In this document: piece after piece, positions 11,053 to 22,222 of the stretch | Layout of the letters: each line of letters starts with the position of its first letter | How positions within the stretch are numbered: position 1 is the first letter of the stretch | Assembly (NCBI GenBank): GCA_030765065.1 | Contig: CM060988.1 | Location: forward strand, 200,010,565 to 200,074,564 | Source of the DNA: Deroplatys truncata | Taxonomy: Eukaryota > Arthropoda > Insecta > Mantodea > Mantidae | DNA length: 64,000 bases | Direction of reading: 5' to 3' | Made by a program: the position numbers and the translations under genes | Notes under the pieces: model-generated | Told to the model about the DNA's origin: nothing | Database searches by the model: none | Seen by the model: the letters and a program-made list of their open reading frames with translations, nothing else

Positions 11053-11406
11053 ATGTACAGCAGTTACTGTAATATGGATACCAAAACAGAAATGAAAGAG
11101 GCTCTTATTTCGGACTATTGTTCACACGATGAGAGGAAGTGTTTTTCCAGAGACATTGTTAAGGTTGAGGGTGAAACTGTTACATGCAGCTACAATTGTG
11201 ACATAGAAATCAAACCAGAAATCAAAGAAGAGATTGCTGTTTCAAGCCATTGTCCAGAAAATCAAAGAGAATTTCATTCTAAGGGTCCTGTAATGAAAAT
11301 TAGTAAATGTAACAAGAACTATAAAGTGGATACCAAAATAGAAATTAAGGATGAACTATGGTGGCTGGAAAGGACGGAGGCTGCATTTGTTTATGACGAA
11401 ATTCAG
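11053..11406 (+). CDS. C2H2 zinc-finger gene, coding exon 1
   Basis: This exon encodes residues 1-118 of a predicted 689-residue zinc-finger protein. An in-frame TAA at 11038-11040 lies just upstream, and an acceptor-like AG at 11020-11021 suggests at least one further 5' non-coding exon. ATG 11053 is the first start after that stop; M at 11077 is an alternative. The exon ends at CAG|GTAAGT (11406/11407), phase 0. The protein is acidic and lysine-rich, with three loose repeats around MDTKTEMKEALI, CDIEIKPEIKEEI and VDTKIEIKDEL. Four sites fit the SUMO consensus (VKVE, IKPE, IKEE, IKDE). No known effector domain (KRAB, BTB, ZAD) is visible. Confidence 0.85.
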
Positions 11407-11484
11407 GTAAGTTGAGTATAAAAATGTAGTCTACTCTTAATTTTTTTTTCTATGGTTCACTAAATACCAGACTACACTATTTGC

Positions 11485-11767
11485 TGTGGTATAGTGGTTA
11501 CCATGCTAACCTGTAATTCCCGAGGTCACGGGTTCAAACCTGGCGGAAGGTGATGGATTTTTACAGGTGTAAAAATCCTTAGCATGGCTTCCTTTGGAAT
11601 GGAAGTAAAGCTGGTGGTCCCTTGTCATAGATTTACGGCACGTAAAATAACCTCAATGCTGATAGAGGCCTCAGTAAAATTTCCGATCTTTCACGCCCAA
11701 TATAGAATGGGACGCTAAGGACCACAGCAGTTAAAAAGCGTCCATAAATAAAACTCAATTTAATTTT
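11485..11767 (+). mobile_element. tRNA-derived SINE (SINE-1), full copy in intron 1
   Basis: The tRNA-like head has an A box around tagtggttaccatgcta and a B box gggttcaaacc. It is followed by the family body (atccttagcatggcttcctt ... gaatgggacgctaaggacca) and the tail cataaataaaactcaattt. It is flanked by a perfect 12-bp target duplication, tacactatttgc, at 11473-11484 and 11768-11779. It is inserted in the zinc-finger gene's first intron and is one of eight SINE-1 copies in the window. Confidence 0.92.
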
Positions 11768-11779
11768 TACACTATTTGC

Positions 11780-13320
11780 CAAGTTAACAAAAATGATTTA
11801 TTATATTTTTGTTGTAAACAGTACTCCAATCACTGCTTTTCAAACCTAAGTAGTTTGCAAATTCAGAAGTATAGGAAAATTTTGGTTAATAACTTATGAT
11901 TGAAGTGCAACAATATGGTAGTTTCAATTAATGGATCTGCTATACACTGTGAGATGTGTCTTTAATTTATTATGAAGTAAGAGGTTGGAGCTACTACTGT
12001 TGTCCAGGATTATATAACAGCAGTAAAATCTGTGTTACACATGTGAACTTTTATATATTTAATGTATACAATTGAAAATTATTTTAAAATCCCATTGTTT
12101 TCTATAGGTATTTACCATAATCATTAATTTTGTTAATTAATATGTTAGTCGCTCATATGTCTTGATGTCTTGGATGTAATTAATGTTTCATCAAAATTAA
12201 GCATAATTTAAAGTCACATAAGATTTTCAGACCTGTATGCATAAAACTTCATTACCGTAATAAGCACTTTCAATAATTTGCTATGTAGAAATATATTGTT
12301 AACATTAATATCTTGTTATTCTCAATACATAGAAATGTATCAACAAACTAGGAAGTAACTGAGAAGTAAAACTATCTTAGAATACAACTTGTGCATAGAT
12401 TTAACATTGTTATGAGATATTTTGCTATAGCAAGGCATCAACATATATATCCGAAGTTGATATATTTTTTCCTTTCATTGTTTATGAAGGCATTCACACT
12501 TAATCAGATAATAATATATTTAATTATTTGAAATTAATTAATTGAAAATCTAAAATACATGCATCTTATCAGGTAATTCATTCTTGTGACTACCCCTAGT
12601 GGATAAACAGCTTATCAATGCTGGAGTTATGTCTTTTTCAGAAAGGTTAAGAATTTCAGCCTGAACATTTAAATTACTATGCAAGTATTCTTTTGCTACG
12701 GAATAATATGATTAAAATCCATATCACAAGCTGTACCAGTATTTTATTGATGATTTAATGATATAAGTGCCCTTTTATTAGCAATGTAATGGTTAGATTC
12801 ACTGAGCAATAGTTCTAAAAGCACCATGCTTTTCTGTCTTAAAAACTAATATTGAATGAATATTCTTCACTATTGTTACAAATTAGCTTGAAACATGATT
12901 CCCAGGCACCTGGTCTCAAAGTTGATCAAAATTGCTGATGGATTAAGATGCCTCTGAATCATATTTTAAGCTAATTCATAACAATGGTGAAGTCAAGTGT
13001 AAAGTTTCATTCAGTATTATTTTTCAATATTATGACACTTCACTGTACTTTCTCTACAAGGAATAATTACATTATCTTTCTGTGTTTGTAATTTTTTCAT
13101 TTCACTGGAAGAAAAGTACAAAGGATATTGGAGTGTGCTAACAATAATATTGAATTAAAATACATAGGACAAAAAATTCAAATGTTCAAAGAGTAAAAAT
13201 AATAGGTAGTCCGATATGGATGATTCAGATGATCTTATTTCTGAAAACTACAACATTTAAAAGCTAAATTGTTCCCAACTGCTTTCTTTTTTCCAGTTGA
13301 TATTGTCTGTGTACTACAAT
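11780..13320. other. Intron 1 sequence, nothing recognised
   Basis: AT-rich intron DNA between the SINE and the Tigger-like element. No frame, RNA or repeat end could be supported. Confidence 0.5.
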
Positions 13321-13322
13321 TA

Positions 13323-15612
13323 CAGTAGAGCCCCGGTATTTCGAGGTTCCGTGTAATTTGAGCTGGTCTTAAGAAAATTACAGTTTTACATAAAACTAGG
13401 GTAAAATACCGTTTTTATACGTTGTCCGCATGTACGTTTTATGCACTTTCAAATGTGTTACACTTAAAACTTTCCTTCAGTTTTCCATATACAATTCAAG
13501 TAAAACTGTCCCACTAGGGTTTTTGTTCATAATGCATAGAAATAACCTTGGCCTCGGACTACTAATGCATTTCTATTACAGATGGACAGGTACCATTAGG
13601 TTTCAAGGAGTGTGCTTGATCTTTCTTTCTGGATCCTTCACTAATTGGGACCCCTGACAATTGGTTGTATAGTGAATGCCATCTTTATTGTTGTCCCTAC
13701 ACAGCCACAGTGGTCATTAAAATACACATTTTACAACAGGGGGGCGGACTGTTGTATGTAGATGGCTGTGTAGTAACATCGTACTGTAGTGAACCCACCT
13801 GTGTCATGTTAATTTTAAACTGTTGTGCGTATGTACATATGTAACTGTGTGTTTCTTAATGTTTTAATTCATACATTATAATGAATGGTAGGAGTAAGAG
13901 AGAATTTGTGTTGAGTGTGAAACTGGAGGCTTTGAAAAGACTGGACAAAAGAGAAACATTAAAAAAAAATTGCTGCTGAGTATGGAGTTGGTGAAGTGAC
14001 AGTTGGAGATTGGCGTAGAAACAGAGACAAAATTGAGAAGAACAAGTGTTCTATTTCATCATTTGAATGGAAGTCAGTGAAGAAATCTGAGTACAAAAAA
14101 ACGAGTGAAGCTTTGTTAATTTTGTTTACTCAACAAAGGCAAAAAGAAAATCCAATTTCAGGGCCTATTCTGCAAGAAAAAGCTGTATTTTTGAGGAATG
14201 AGTTAAAGGGAGGTGAAGACAATTTTACTGCAAGTTCAGGATGGTTGGATAGGTGGAAGAAGCGATATGGCATAAGGCAGCTTGAAATTTGTGGTGAAAA
14301 ACTTTCCGCGGATTCTCCAACTGTTACACAATTATGTGAGAAATTAAGCAAAATTATACAAGAAGAAAATCGACTCCTGATCAACTATATAACTGTGATG
14401 AAACAGGACTAAATTATAAAATATTTCTATCTAAAACTTTAGCCTCAAAGGAAGAAAAGGCTGCCCCAGGCTACAAAAAACGTAAAGAGAGGTTAACAGT
14501 TCTTGCTGTATCAAATGCAAGTGGAGACCATAAACTGATACTACTGGTAATAGGAAAGTCTGCAAAGTCTAGAGCTTTAAAAAGTATTACTGTTTCTACA
14601 CTGCCTGTTAGGCATGTTTGCCAAAAATCTATTTGGAGGACAAAAATATTTTTAAGAAGTGGTTTTTCGAAGATTTTGTTCCAGAGACCAACAGATATCT
14701 AAAGAAAAAGGGTTTGCCTTCCAAAGCAATCTTAGTGCTTGATGATGTTCACACCCTGATAAAGAATTACAGTGTAATGGTATTTGCGCATTGTTCTTAC
14801 CTCTTAATATGACGAGTTTAATACAGCCTATGGACCAAGGCATTTACATTGCTTGAAAAAAAAGTAATATCGTCGTTTGCTTCAGATGCTTCTACAAACA
14901 ACAGAAGGTGAAGGAACCTCAAAGAATTTATATAAAAAACTATGATAAAAGACGTAATTTACTGGATAGCCAATTCATGGTCTGAAATTAAGGCGGAGAC
15001 CTAAAAAAGTCCTGGAACCAGATTCTACGGAATGAAACGGATACCAACAGTACAGATGAAGATGATCTACCATTGGCAGAACTGATGGAAAAGCTTGCTG
15101 GATGTGGAAATGCGAATGCGATCAGAATGGATGAACAGTTTGAAGTGACCAATCTTGCAATTGATGAAATGGTTGATGAGCCTGCTGAGGACAGTGGCGG
15201 CGATAATTGCCTGATGAAATTGTACCAGCAATCACTCACACCGAGGATTTGGCAGCGCTATATGTGGCATTGCATTAAATTGAGCAGGAAGCAGAAGCTA
15301 CTCCAACTAACACCATGCTTCTTAGAAGATGGTGCAATATTGCTGCTAAAAAATGAGGTTCTATTTTAAAACAAAGGACTTTGGACAATTTCTTTAAAAT
15401 GTAACTTATATTTTTGCAACTTCGGAATGTGTGCTCATATATGTACCTATAACACAGGTATGTAATTGTTTGTTTCTTTAACCGTTATTGTGCTCATTAA
15501 ACATTTATTCATGATTTACCCATTGATTTACTGATGTTTCCGTGTAATCTGAGTTTTTTGTAATTCGAGGTAGCCTCAGCCCCATTTAGCTTGAATTACC
15601 GGGGCTCTGCTG
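13323..15612 (+). mobile_element. pogo/Tigger-like DNA transposon in intron 1
   Basis: The ends are inverted repeats (CAGTAGAGCCCCGGTA at the left and, reverse-complemented, CAGCAGAGCCCCGGTA at the right). TA lies on both sides (13321-13322 and 15613-15614). The 2290-bp length and the internal transposase match full-length Tigger-type elements. It lies in the same orientation as the zinc-finger gene's transcription. Confidence 0.93.
13880..15370 (+). pseudogene. Tigger/jerky-type transposase, broken
   Basis: The start near 13881 reads MNGRSKREFVLSVKLEALKR. A poly-A run at 13961-13970 causes the first frameshift. The frame continues with VTVGDWRRNRDKIEK and the CENP-B-type second DNA-binding segment (open 13996-14412), ending in the first catalytic motif region, read across a frameshift as YNCDETGLNY. 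The second acidic motif appears as VLDDVHT near 14735-14760, and the IQPMDQG-like segment near 14820-14840. The C-terminus around 15073-15369 has the acidic tail usual in this family. At least four frameshifts or stops make it inactive. The enzyme family cuts and pastes at TA sites. Confidence 0.85.
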
Positions 15613-15614
15613 TA

Positions 15615-16087
15615 TCTGAAAACTTACACCACCAACATTTTCTGCTGCATCTGATTGATAGAGTTTAAGACAGCACCTCTTTTCATTATGCATGCTTAAT
15701 CCTTTCTATTACTATAAAGTAAATTTGAACTTCTATATACTTTTATCACAAAAGATTCAGAAATTATTATGCATCTTAAAAGAACTTAATTGCCTTGGAA
15801 AGTTAAGTTTTTCCAGATAATCAAATTTATTTTATCACACATCTCGCTAAATTATGGCTCCTTGTCTATGTTAATATTCCACTTATACTTTGAGTTTGAA
15901 AAGTTTCTTAACCAAGAGTATTCTTATATTTTAAGAATTACAGTGTTCTCACTTTTGAAGTTAATGGTTTGAGCAGGAAATAATAAATTAACCCCATTAT
16001 TTCATAGTGTGTGATGTTTAGAACAGAATATAACATACTTAAAGAGTTATAAATAATGCGATATATTTGTAAAATATTCTATTACAG
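15615..16087. other. Intron 1, end
   Basis: AT-rich, ending with the acceptor attacag (16081-16087) of the 41-nt exon. Nothing else was recognised. Confidence 0.5.
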
Positions 16088-16128
16088 GATGGCACCAGGG
16101 AGCACTTCTCTCCAGCAGAATCACCAAG
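16088..16128 (+). CDS. C2H2 zinc-finger gene, coding exon 2 (41-nt micro-exon)
   Basis: This exon is flanked by ttacag (acceptor) and gtaagtg (donor). Read in phase 0 from exon 1 it encodes DGTREHFSPAESP plus two bases, AG. Those complete an Arg codon with the first base of exon 3, after which the frame is open for all of exon 3. Without this exon, exons 1 and 3 are out of frame: exon 3 in phase 0 meets TAA within ten codons. The phase fit is the main evidence. No RNA data are available here. Confidence 0.75.
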
Positions 16129-16198
16129 GTAAGTGTTGTAAATAAGGTTTACCCTGTTTGCTTCTAAATGCTTCGTATTTGCTTTGCAGTAAACATTA

Positions 16199-17523
16199 CG
16201 AGGTGTGATCAGAAACTTTTTCCGAAATGCCTTCACAATTATTTTGCCATTGGGCTGTTTTTAATTCTTACTCTGACTGTACATGCAGCATTCCCTCCTG
16301 ATAACAATGAAAGACCACGCGACTTTCTTTGACCTTGCAGTGCAGAGGTAGAAGCTCTGAAGTCAATGCATGTTTTGTACCTACTGCAATGTTTCTGTCT
16401 AGCAAAAATGTTAGATTACAAAAAACAAAGGAGAAACATTAAATTTTGCTCCAAACTTGAAAAATCTACAACAGAAGCCTATGAAATGTTTAGAACATCT
16501 TAGGAGAAGGAAGTAATGGGCAAAACTCAAAACACTTCAATGGTTTTTGAAATTTGAAAGTGGTGTGACATCAGTTAAGAATGCAGATTGTTCGGGGCAA
16601 CCTTTTCCAGCAAAATTGATGAAAATATCTATTAGGTGAGGGAAATGGTATTAAATGATAGACATATTACAATAAGAAAACTTTCTGATTCATTATAACT
16701 CTCTTTGTAAGTGTTCAAAGTACTTTAAAAGACAATTTGGACACGAGAAGAATTGCAGCAAAGTTCATGCTTCACCTGCTTTCAAATGCCCGAAAGGAAA
16801 GCCGTGTGATTGCCTGCATAGATCTTAAAGAACAGCTTCAAAATGACCCAAAGTTTATGGAGAAAGTTATTACTGGTGATGAAACATGGATTTATGGGTA
16901 TGATCCAGAAACAAAGCAACAGTCTTACAATGGACGAGTCCTTCATCTACATACCCCAAAAAGGCCATACAAGTTTGATCCAAAGTGAAGTCAATGATGA
17001 TTGCTTTTTTTGACATTAAAGGAATTGTACATAAGAAATTTGTATCACAGGATAAAACAGTAAATCAAGTGTTCTACAAACAAGTGTTGCAAAGATTAAG
17101 GGAGGGTGTGCAATGCCAATAGCCAGAGAAACTGAGGACTGGTTCCTGCATCCGACAATGCGCCCTTGCACAAAGCCCTTTCTGTCCATCAATTTTTGGA
17201 TAAAATAGGATGAATACTGTTTCCATTCCACCTATTCTCCAGATTTGGCTCCAGAAGTCTGTTTTCTTTTCTCACGGCTTAAAATGCAGCTTCAAGGACA
17301 CCATTTTGGGGACATTGATCTTATCCATTGTGAATCGCAGAAGCCTCTGAACATGTTTAAAGAAGATGACTTCCAGAGGTGCTTCTAGCAGTGGCAAAAG
17401 TGCTGGGACAAGTATACCAATGCCTAAGGAGTTTACTTTGAGGGTGACAGTGCAGAATAGACAAGTCAAAGTGTTGTGTTGTGTTTATGGCCTCATTCTG
17501 GAAACTTTTTGATCACACCTCAC
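16199..17523 (+). mobile_element. mariner transposon in intron 2
   Basis: The left end, after TA at 16197-16198, starts CGAGGTGTGATCAGAAAC. The right end, reverse-complemented, starts TGAGGTGTGATCAAAAAG. The outer right TA is not preserved. The 1.3-kb length and internal transposase are normal for mariner. It lies 70 bp downstream of the micro-exon. Confidence 0.9.
16400..17480 (+). pseudogene. mariner transposase, broken
   Basis: Open only in pieces; the longest is 16737-16988. Recognisable segments are DLKEQLQNDPKFMEKVITGD, then ETWIYGYDPETKQQS (first catalytic D), KRPYKFDPK, a segment near 17150 with SDNAPLHKALSV (second catalytic D), and YSPDLAPEVCFLF near 17235, where the usual third catalytic Asp (normally in APSD) is missing. 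Stops and frameshifts throughout make it inactive. Confidence 0.85.
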
Positions 17524-17529
17524 ACATAT

Positions 17530-18300
17530 TTTGTATCATCTCTACTACTTTCCTATAGTAAGTAAGGGAAGTATTGCATTTGACGCAAAAATCTGATCTT
17601 TGGAAGCTTTCTGAATCCAAAAAGAAAAGCATTTTCAGAAAAACATCCATGTACGAGTCTATGAGCAGTGTAACTCTTCCAAAGATGTAACACAAAAATT
17701 ATCAAGAAAATCTTCCCACCTCATACTACCTTTACATGCAAAAATGATTTTTATATTTATAAATTTCTTAAAAAATTGCCATACATTTAAGATATTTACA
17801 TGGCAAATAAAACGTATATCTAGAATTTTCTGGGAATACCATATGAACTTCTATTCAGAAGGAGTTTTGTGTAATTATAACTTGTAAACCATAAGAGTAG
17901 ACAAATACTTAACTTACAAAAAAGTGTGATCTTTTTAAAATATGCAACTTACTTCAAATAGATTTTTTTTGGCATTAGGCATTTCTGAGATGTGTGTTAG
18001 TATTGGTTTGAATTTTTAAATAGTTTTGTCATTTTCTTAGTATTTGTCATGGAAAGGGTATGGAATTATAAGACTAGCATATAGCAATCTACTCATAAAC
18101 ATCTATCACTTCTGTTTCCTGTATTCCCCTGTACCTACCACAAAATGTGTAATTAAATCATTTCTGCAAAGGTTTATCTCAACATGAAGTGCATAGAAAA
18201 ATATACTCTCATAAGAATGGTTTTTAGAAGCTGTATAAGAGTACAGGATAGTAAATAAAGAAAGCCATGTGAATGTAACATCAGAGTTTGCACTTGAAAC
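17530..18300 (+). mobile_element. Family A repeat, copy 2 (intron 2)
   Basis: It starts at tctctactactttcctatagtaag and runs through the family's usual blocks (ttctgaatccaaaaagaaaa, tttacatgcaaaaatg, attttctgggaata). It ends near aagccatgtgaatgtaacatcagag, the family's 3' end. It directly abuts the mariner. It is diverged relative to the 32-34 kb copies. Confidence 0.8.
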
Positions 18301-18618
18301 TTGCCAATATATTACAACTCTTAGGTTAAGCTAATATTCTTCAAAGTTATAAATAAAGAACATCCATTTTTAAATCTTGAATAAACTGCTTTATTTTATC
18401 TATCAAAAAAAGAAGAAAGAAAAAAAATATACATACCACTAATACTGATTATTTATATAATTATCAACAGCTATTTTATTCAACTTATAATTATCTCTTC
18501 CACATTCATGCTTTTATGTATATATGACTGAATTTTTGGTGTTAAGTAACAATAGTTTCTTAATTTCTGTCACACCTGCTGATTGTAATTACTGATCAAG
18601 TATTTTCATACATTTCAG
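18301..18618. other. Intron 2, end
   Basis: AT-rich, ending in acatttcag (18610-18618), the acceptor for exon 3. No other structure was recognised. Confidence 0.55.
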
Positions 18619-20293
18619 ATTATACCCAGAAGGTGTCTCCAAAGATAACTCACCTTCACTCTATGATGAACAGTTAGGAAAAGATATGAGCTTCAATATA
18701 AAGAAGGGTGCTCATGAATGCGAAATAGCCACAAGATGCAAAACTGAAGAGAGGCACTTAATGGAAAATGTGCTTTACTCAGAACAACCTGATAGTGGAA
18801 AAATAGACAGTGTGAATTTCTGCTCGAAACAGATTTGTTTCACTGAGCAGAATATCACAAATGGACAGAATATCTATAAGAATAATTGCGCTATTAAGTC
18901 AGTCTTGGCTAGAAATAACTTGAATCATAAGTGCAGAAATATCTGCAACTGTGACATTTGTGAGAAGAGCTATGGTTGTGAATCACATTTAAAACATGTA
19001 ATTTTTGAAGGTGAAAAGTCATACAAGCATGACATTTGTCAGGAGGATTTTGTCCAGTTATCACACCTGAGAACTCATAATTTGTCTCATGAGGGCCACA
19101 AGCCTCACAAGTGTGACATTTGTAAAAAGAATTTTGCCCACTTGTCAAGTCTGAAAGCGCATAATTTAATTCATAAGGGTATAAAGCCATTTAAGTGTGA
19201 CATTTGTGAAAAGGATTTTATGCGTCTGTCATATTTGAAAATCCATAAATTGATTCATGTGGACCAAAAGCCACACAAGTGCGAAATTTGTGAGAAGGAT
19301 TTTATCCGTTTGTCACATTTGAAAGCCCATTATTTAATACATGAAGGCAATAAACCACATAGGTGTGATATTTGTGGGAAACATTTTACCCAGTTCTCAA
19401 ACCTGAAAGCACATAAATTGATTCATGAGGGTAAGAAACTCCACAAATGTGAAATTTGCGAGAAGGGTTTTATCCGGTTATCAAATTTGAAAGCACACAT
19501 AGTTATACATGAGAGCAAAAAGCCACATAAGTGTGCAGTTTGTGAGAAGAGTTTTAAGAATTTATCTAATTTGAAAGCACATAATTTGATTCATGAAGGC
19601 AAGAAGCCACACAAATGTGAAATTTGTGACAAAAGCTTTATTCGCTTATCACATTTGAGAATACATAAAATGAGTCATGAAAATAAAAAACCATACAAGT
19701 GTGAAACTTGTGAGAAAGGTTTTACAAGGTTATCACGTTTGAAGTTACATAAGTTAATTCATGAGACCAGAAATTCTCACAAGTGTAATACATGTGAAAA
19801 AGTTTTTATTCATATGTCAAGTTTGAAAATACACAATTTATTACATAATGGCAAAATTCCATACAAGTGTGATGTTTGTGAGAAATATTTTACCCGGTTG
19901 TCAAGTTTGAAATCACATAAATTGATCCATGAAGACAAAAAGCCACACATATGTGAAATTTGTGATAAAGGTTTTATTCGGTTTTCAGAATTGAAAATAC
20001 ATAAATTGAATCATGAGGGCAAAAAACCATACAGGTGTGAAATTTGTGAGAAATGTTTTATTCGGTTATCACATTTGAAAACACATTACTTGATACATGA
20101 AGGCAAAAAGCTACACAAGTGTGAAGTATGTCATAAAGGATTTATCCAGTTTTCAAATTTGAAAGCACACAGGCTTATTCATGAAAGCAAAATGACTCAC
20201 AAATGCAATGTTTGTCACAAGGGTTTTAGCCATTTGTCACGTTTAAGAAGACATAACTTAATACATGAGGCAAAGAAAGTCACACGGATGTGA
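18619..20293 (+). CDS. C2H2 zinc-finger gene, coding exon 3 (finger array)
   Basis: This exon encodes residues 132-689. After LYPEGVSKDNSPSLYDEQLG and a linker rich in Cys and Asn, the array begins. Two degenerate fingers at about 243-264 and 269-289 are followed by 14 intact C2H2 fingers at about 297-681, each C-x2-C-x12-H-x3-H, with an exact 28-residue period and linkers such as HEGKKPHKC. The second degenerate finger has His in place of the first Cys (KHDIC). Helix positions -1, 3 and 6 are mostly R/Q/H, N/S/H and A/I. The protein is most likely a nuclear, sequence-specific DNA-binding regulator; its target is unknown. The frame ends shortly after the last finger, and decayed fingers continue past the stop. 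Confidence 0.92.
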
Positions 20294-20450
20294 ATCATGT
20301 GAGAAGTGCTTATCTGATTGTAAAATTTGAAAGAAAACCTTCGTTGAGTATTCTGATTTGAAGAGAGGGAATTTGATTTGTGAGTGCAAATGTTTCATAC
20401 AAGAAGAAATTTTGTGACAAATACTTTGCTTTTTTGGGAAAAATATTTAA
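20294..20450 (+). pseudogene. Relic zinc fingers beyond the stop codon
   Basis: In another frame, CESCEKC at about 20290-20310 continues the finger pattern. It is followed by FVEYSDLKRGNLICECK, a finger whose two His have become Gly and Cys, and YKKKFCDKYFAFLG. The array was once longer, and a frameshift near 20285 ended the protein early. Confidence 0.65.
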
Positions 20451-21649
20451 AATTATATATTATGCTTCTGTGTTTGTTGCGATTTCTTCTTCAGTCAGAA
20501 ACTTGTGTATCTCTTACTGTATGCCATTTAAGTGTATACCCACAGCATAAATTTTACTAATATCAGTGTAATCATAGGTTCATTTAATTTTCAAATTTTC
20601 TTAAAAACACAATTTACTGATATTTGAGAAGAAAGAAGAAAAACTATTGTGGCTTACTGTAATATTTTAGGAAAGATACAGTCTACACAAGTAGTGTTTA
20701 ACATTGTAGCTTTTATTCAGTATCAATTAGGATTTAATTTTTTTTTATGAAACATCAGTGTTAAGTACAGCTTTAGCAAGTATGAAGAAGTCACTTATTT
20801 ACAGTACTTCTTTACGAGCTGTACATTATAGAAGCTGGATAAAAATTTAAAGTTCAATTGCTTTCAGTTGATGAAAGAATAATGATATCATAGTAAATGG
20901 TTACAAAGAGCATTCTTAGCACCTAATTCAATCATGCAGAAATGTTTCCTGTTTCCATAGAGTCTCTGCCTCTGCTGTGTTCCATGAACTTGCTAGTGAA
21001 AAATCATCCTGAGTTCTAAGAAGTCCTCACTAAAAGCTGCAATTGATAATATGGTCCAGAACATAACTCAGATGTAACATCTGTAACAGTCTCATTGTAA
21101 GTTAACCAATGTTATAAATGTATGGGAAAATAACTCGTTAAAAAAATATAATTACATAAAATATTAAGCCTGAAAGTTATGTAACTTACAGATGACATTC
21201 CAACAGGTGTATGTAGGGTATTAGTGAATAAGATCATGAATTTTATGCATATAACACCACCCCAACCATATGAGAAAGAAAACAATAGCTCTACTAATTA
21301 AAGTTATGATATAAAATTGCTAGAGTATTAGCACACTATTGAACACTTCAGTTTCAACCAGAAAGAAAATGCAGTATGTCTTTAGCATAATGGATAATGT
21401 AGTCAAGAAGGTGTGTTATGAAAGTAAAACCTGAAATGGATAGTCGAGGTGTTACGGCACAAACTCATGAATGAGAGATCCATGGTCCAGGTTGCGCCAG
21501 GATTGTCCTACGTGACAGATGCTTTTCAGCTTTTCCTCAGTCATAACTGGCAAATGCTGGGGAGATATCCTAAACTTGTATCTGAAATGTTCGCTTCCCG
21601 CACTTCCTTTCCCACATTTAATTTCATGTCAGCAGTGTCCATGGTCATT
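20451..21649. other. Probable 3' UTR and downstream non-coding DNA
   Basis: AT-rich with no frame. I could not identify a convincing AATAAA polyadenylation signal close to the stop; the first clear aataaa is at about 22512, beyond the SINE dimer. Confidence 0.4.
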
Positions 21650-21939
21650 TTTTTTTTTTATTATTTTTATAGATGCTGTTTAACTCTATGGTTCTTAGTG
21701 TCCCATTCTATATTGGACATGAAAGAACAAATTTTGCTCAGAGGCCTCTTAATCAGGCTTGAGGTTCTTTTACGTACCATAAATCTATGGCACAGGGCCA
21801 CCGGCTGTACTTCCCTCCCGAAGGAAGCCATGCTAAGAATTTTAAGCTGGAAAAAATGCATTGCCCTCCACTGAGTTTGACTTTGGGAACCAAAAGCTAG
21901 CATGGTACCCCTAGACCACGAAGGACAATCCATGGCCTG
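21650..21939 (-). mobile_element. SINE-1, minus copy (dimer, member 1)
   Basis: In minus orientation it runs from the tRNA-like head at 21939 (catggattgtccttcgtggt) through the body (aagccatgctaagaatttt, tcccattctatattggacat on the plus strand) to the tail near 21650. The B box is mutated to gggttcccaaagtcaaact-like sequence. Confidence 0.85.
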
Positions 21940-22222
21940 TTAAATTAAATTGAGTTGTATTTATGACACGATTCTTTAACTGCTGTGGTCTTTTAGTGTC
22001 CCATTCTATATTGGGCATGAAAGACTGGTATTTTGCTCAGAGGTTTCTTTTACATGCTGTAAATCTATGACTGGAACCACCAGCTTTACTTCCCTTCTCA
22101 AGGAAGCCATGCTAAGGATTTTTACACCCAAAAAAATCCATCAACCTTCGCCGGGTTTGAACCCGTAACCTCAGAAACCAGAGGCTAGCATGGTAACCAT
22201 GGTTATACTCCATGGCCGTGAT
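21940..22222 (-). mobile_element. SINE-1, minus copy (dimer, member 2)
   Basis: The tail ttaaattaaattgagttgta abuts the head of the first copy. The plus strand carries gggtttgaacccgtaacctc, the intact B box read in reverse, and the head ends near 22220 (catggttatactccatggcc). The two copies are in the same orientation with no spacer. Confidence 0.88.

Noticed and set aside
11485-11560. tRNA gene at the SINE-1 head
   Set aside because: The A and B boxes are present, but there is no proper acceptor stem or anticodon arm, the same body follows in eight places, and target duplications flank it: a SINE, not a tRNA gene.
18909-19190. 93-residue minus frame inside the zinc-finger exon
   Set aside because: Antisense shadow of a long, regular finger array; low-complexity and reversed.
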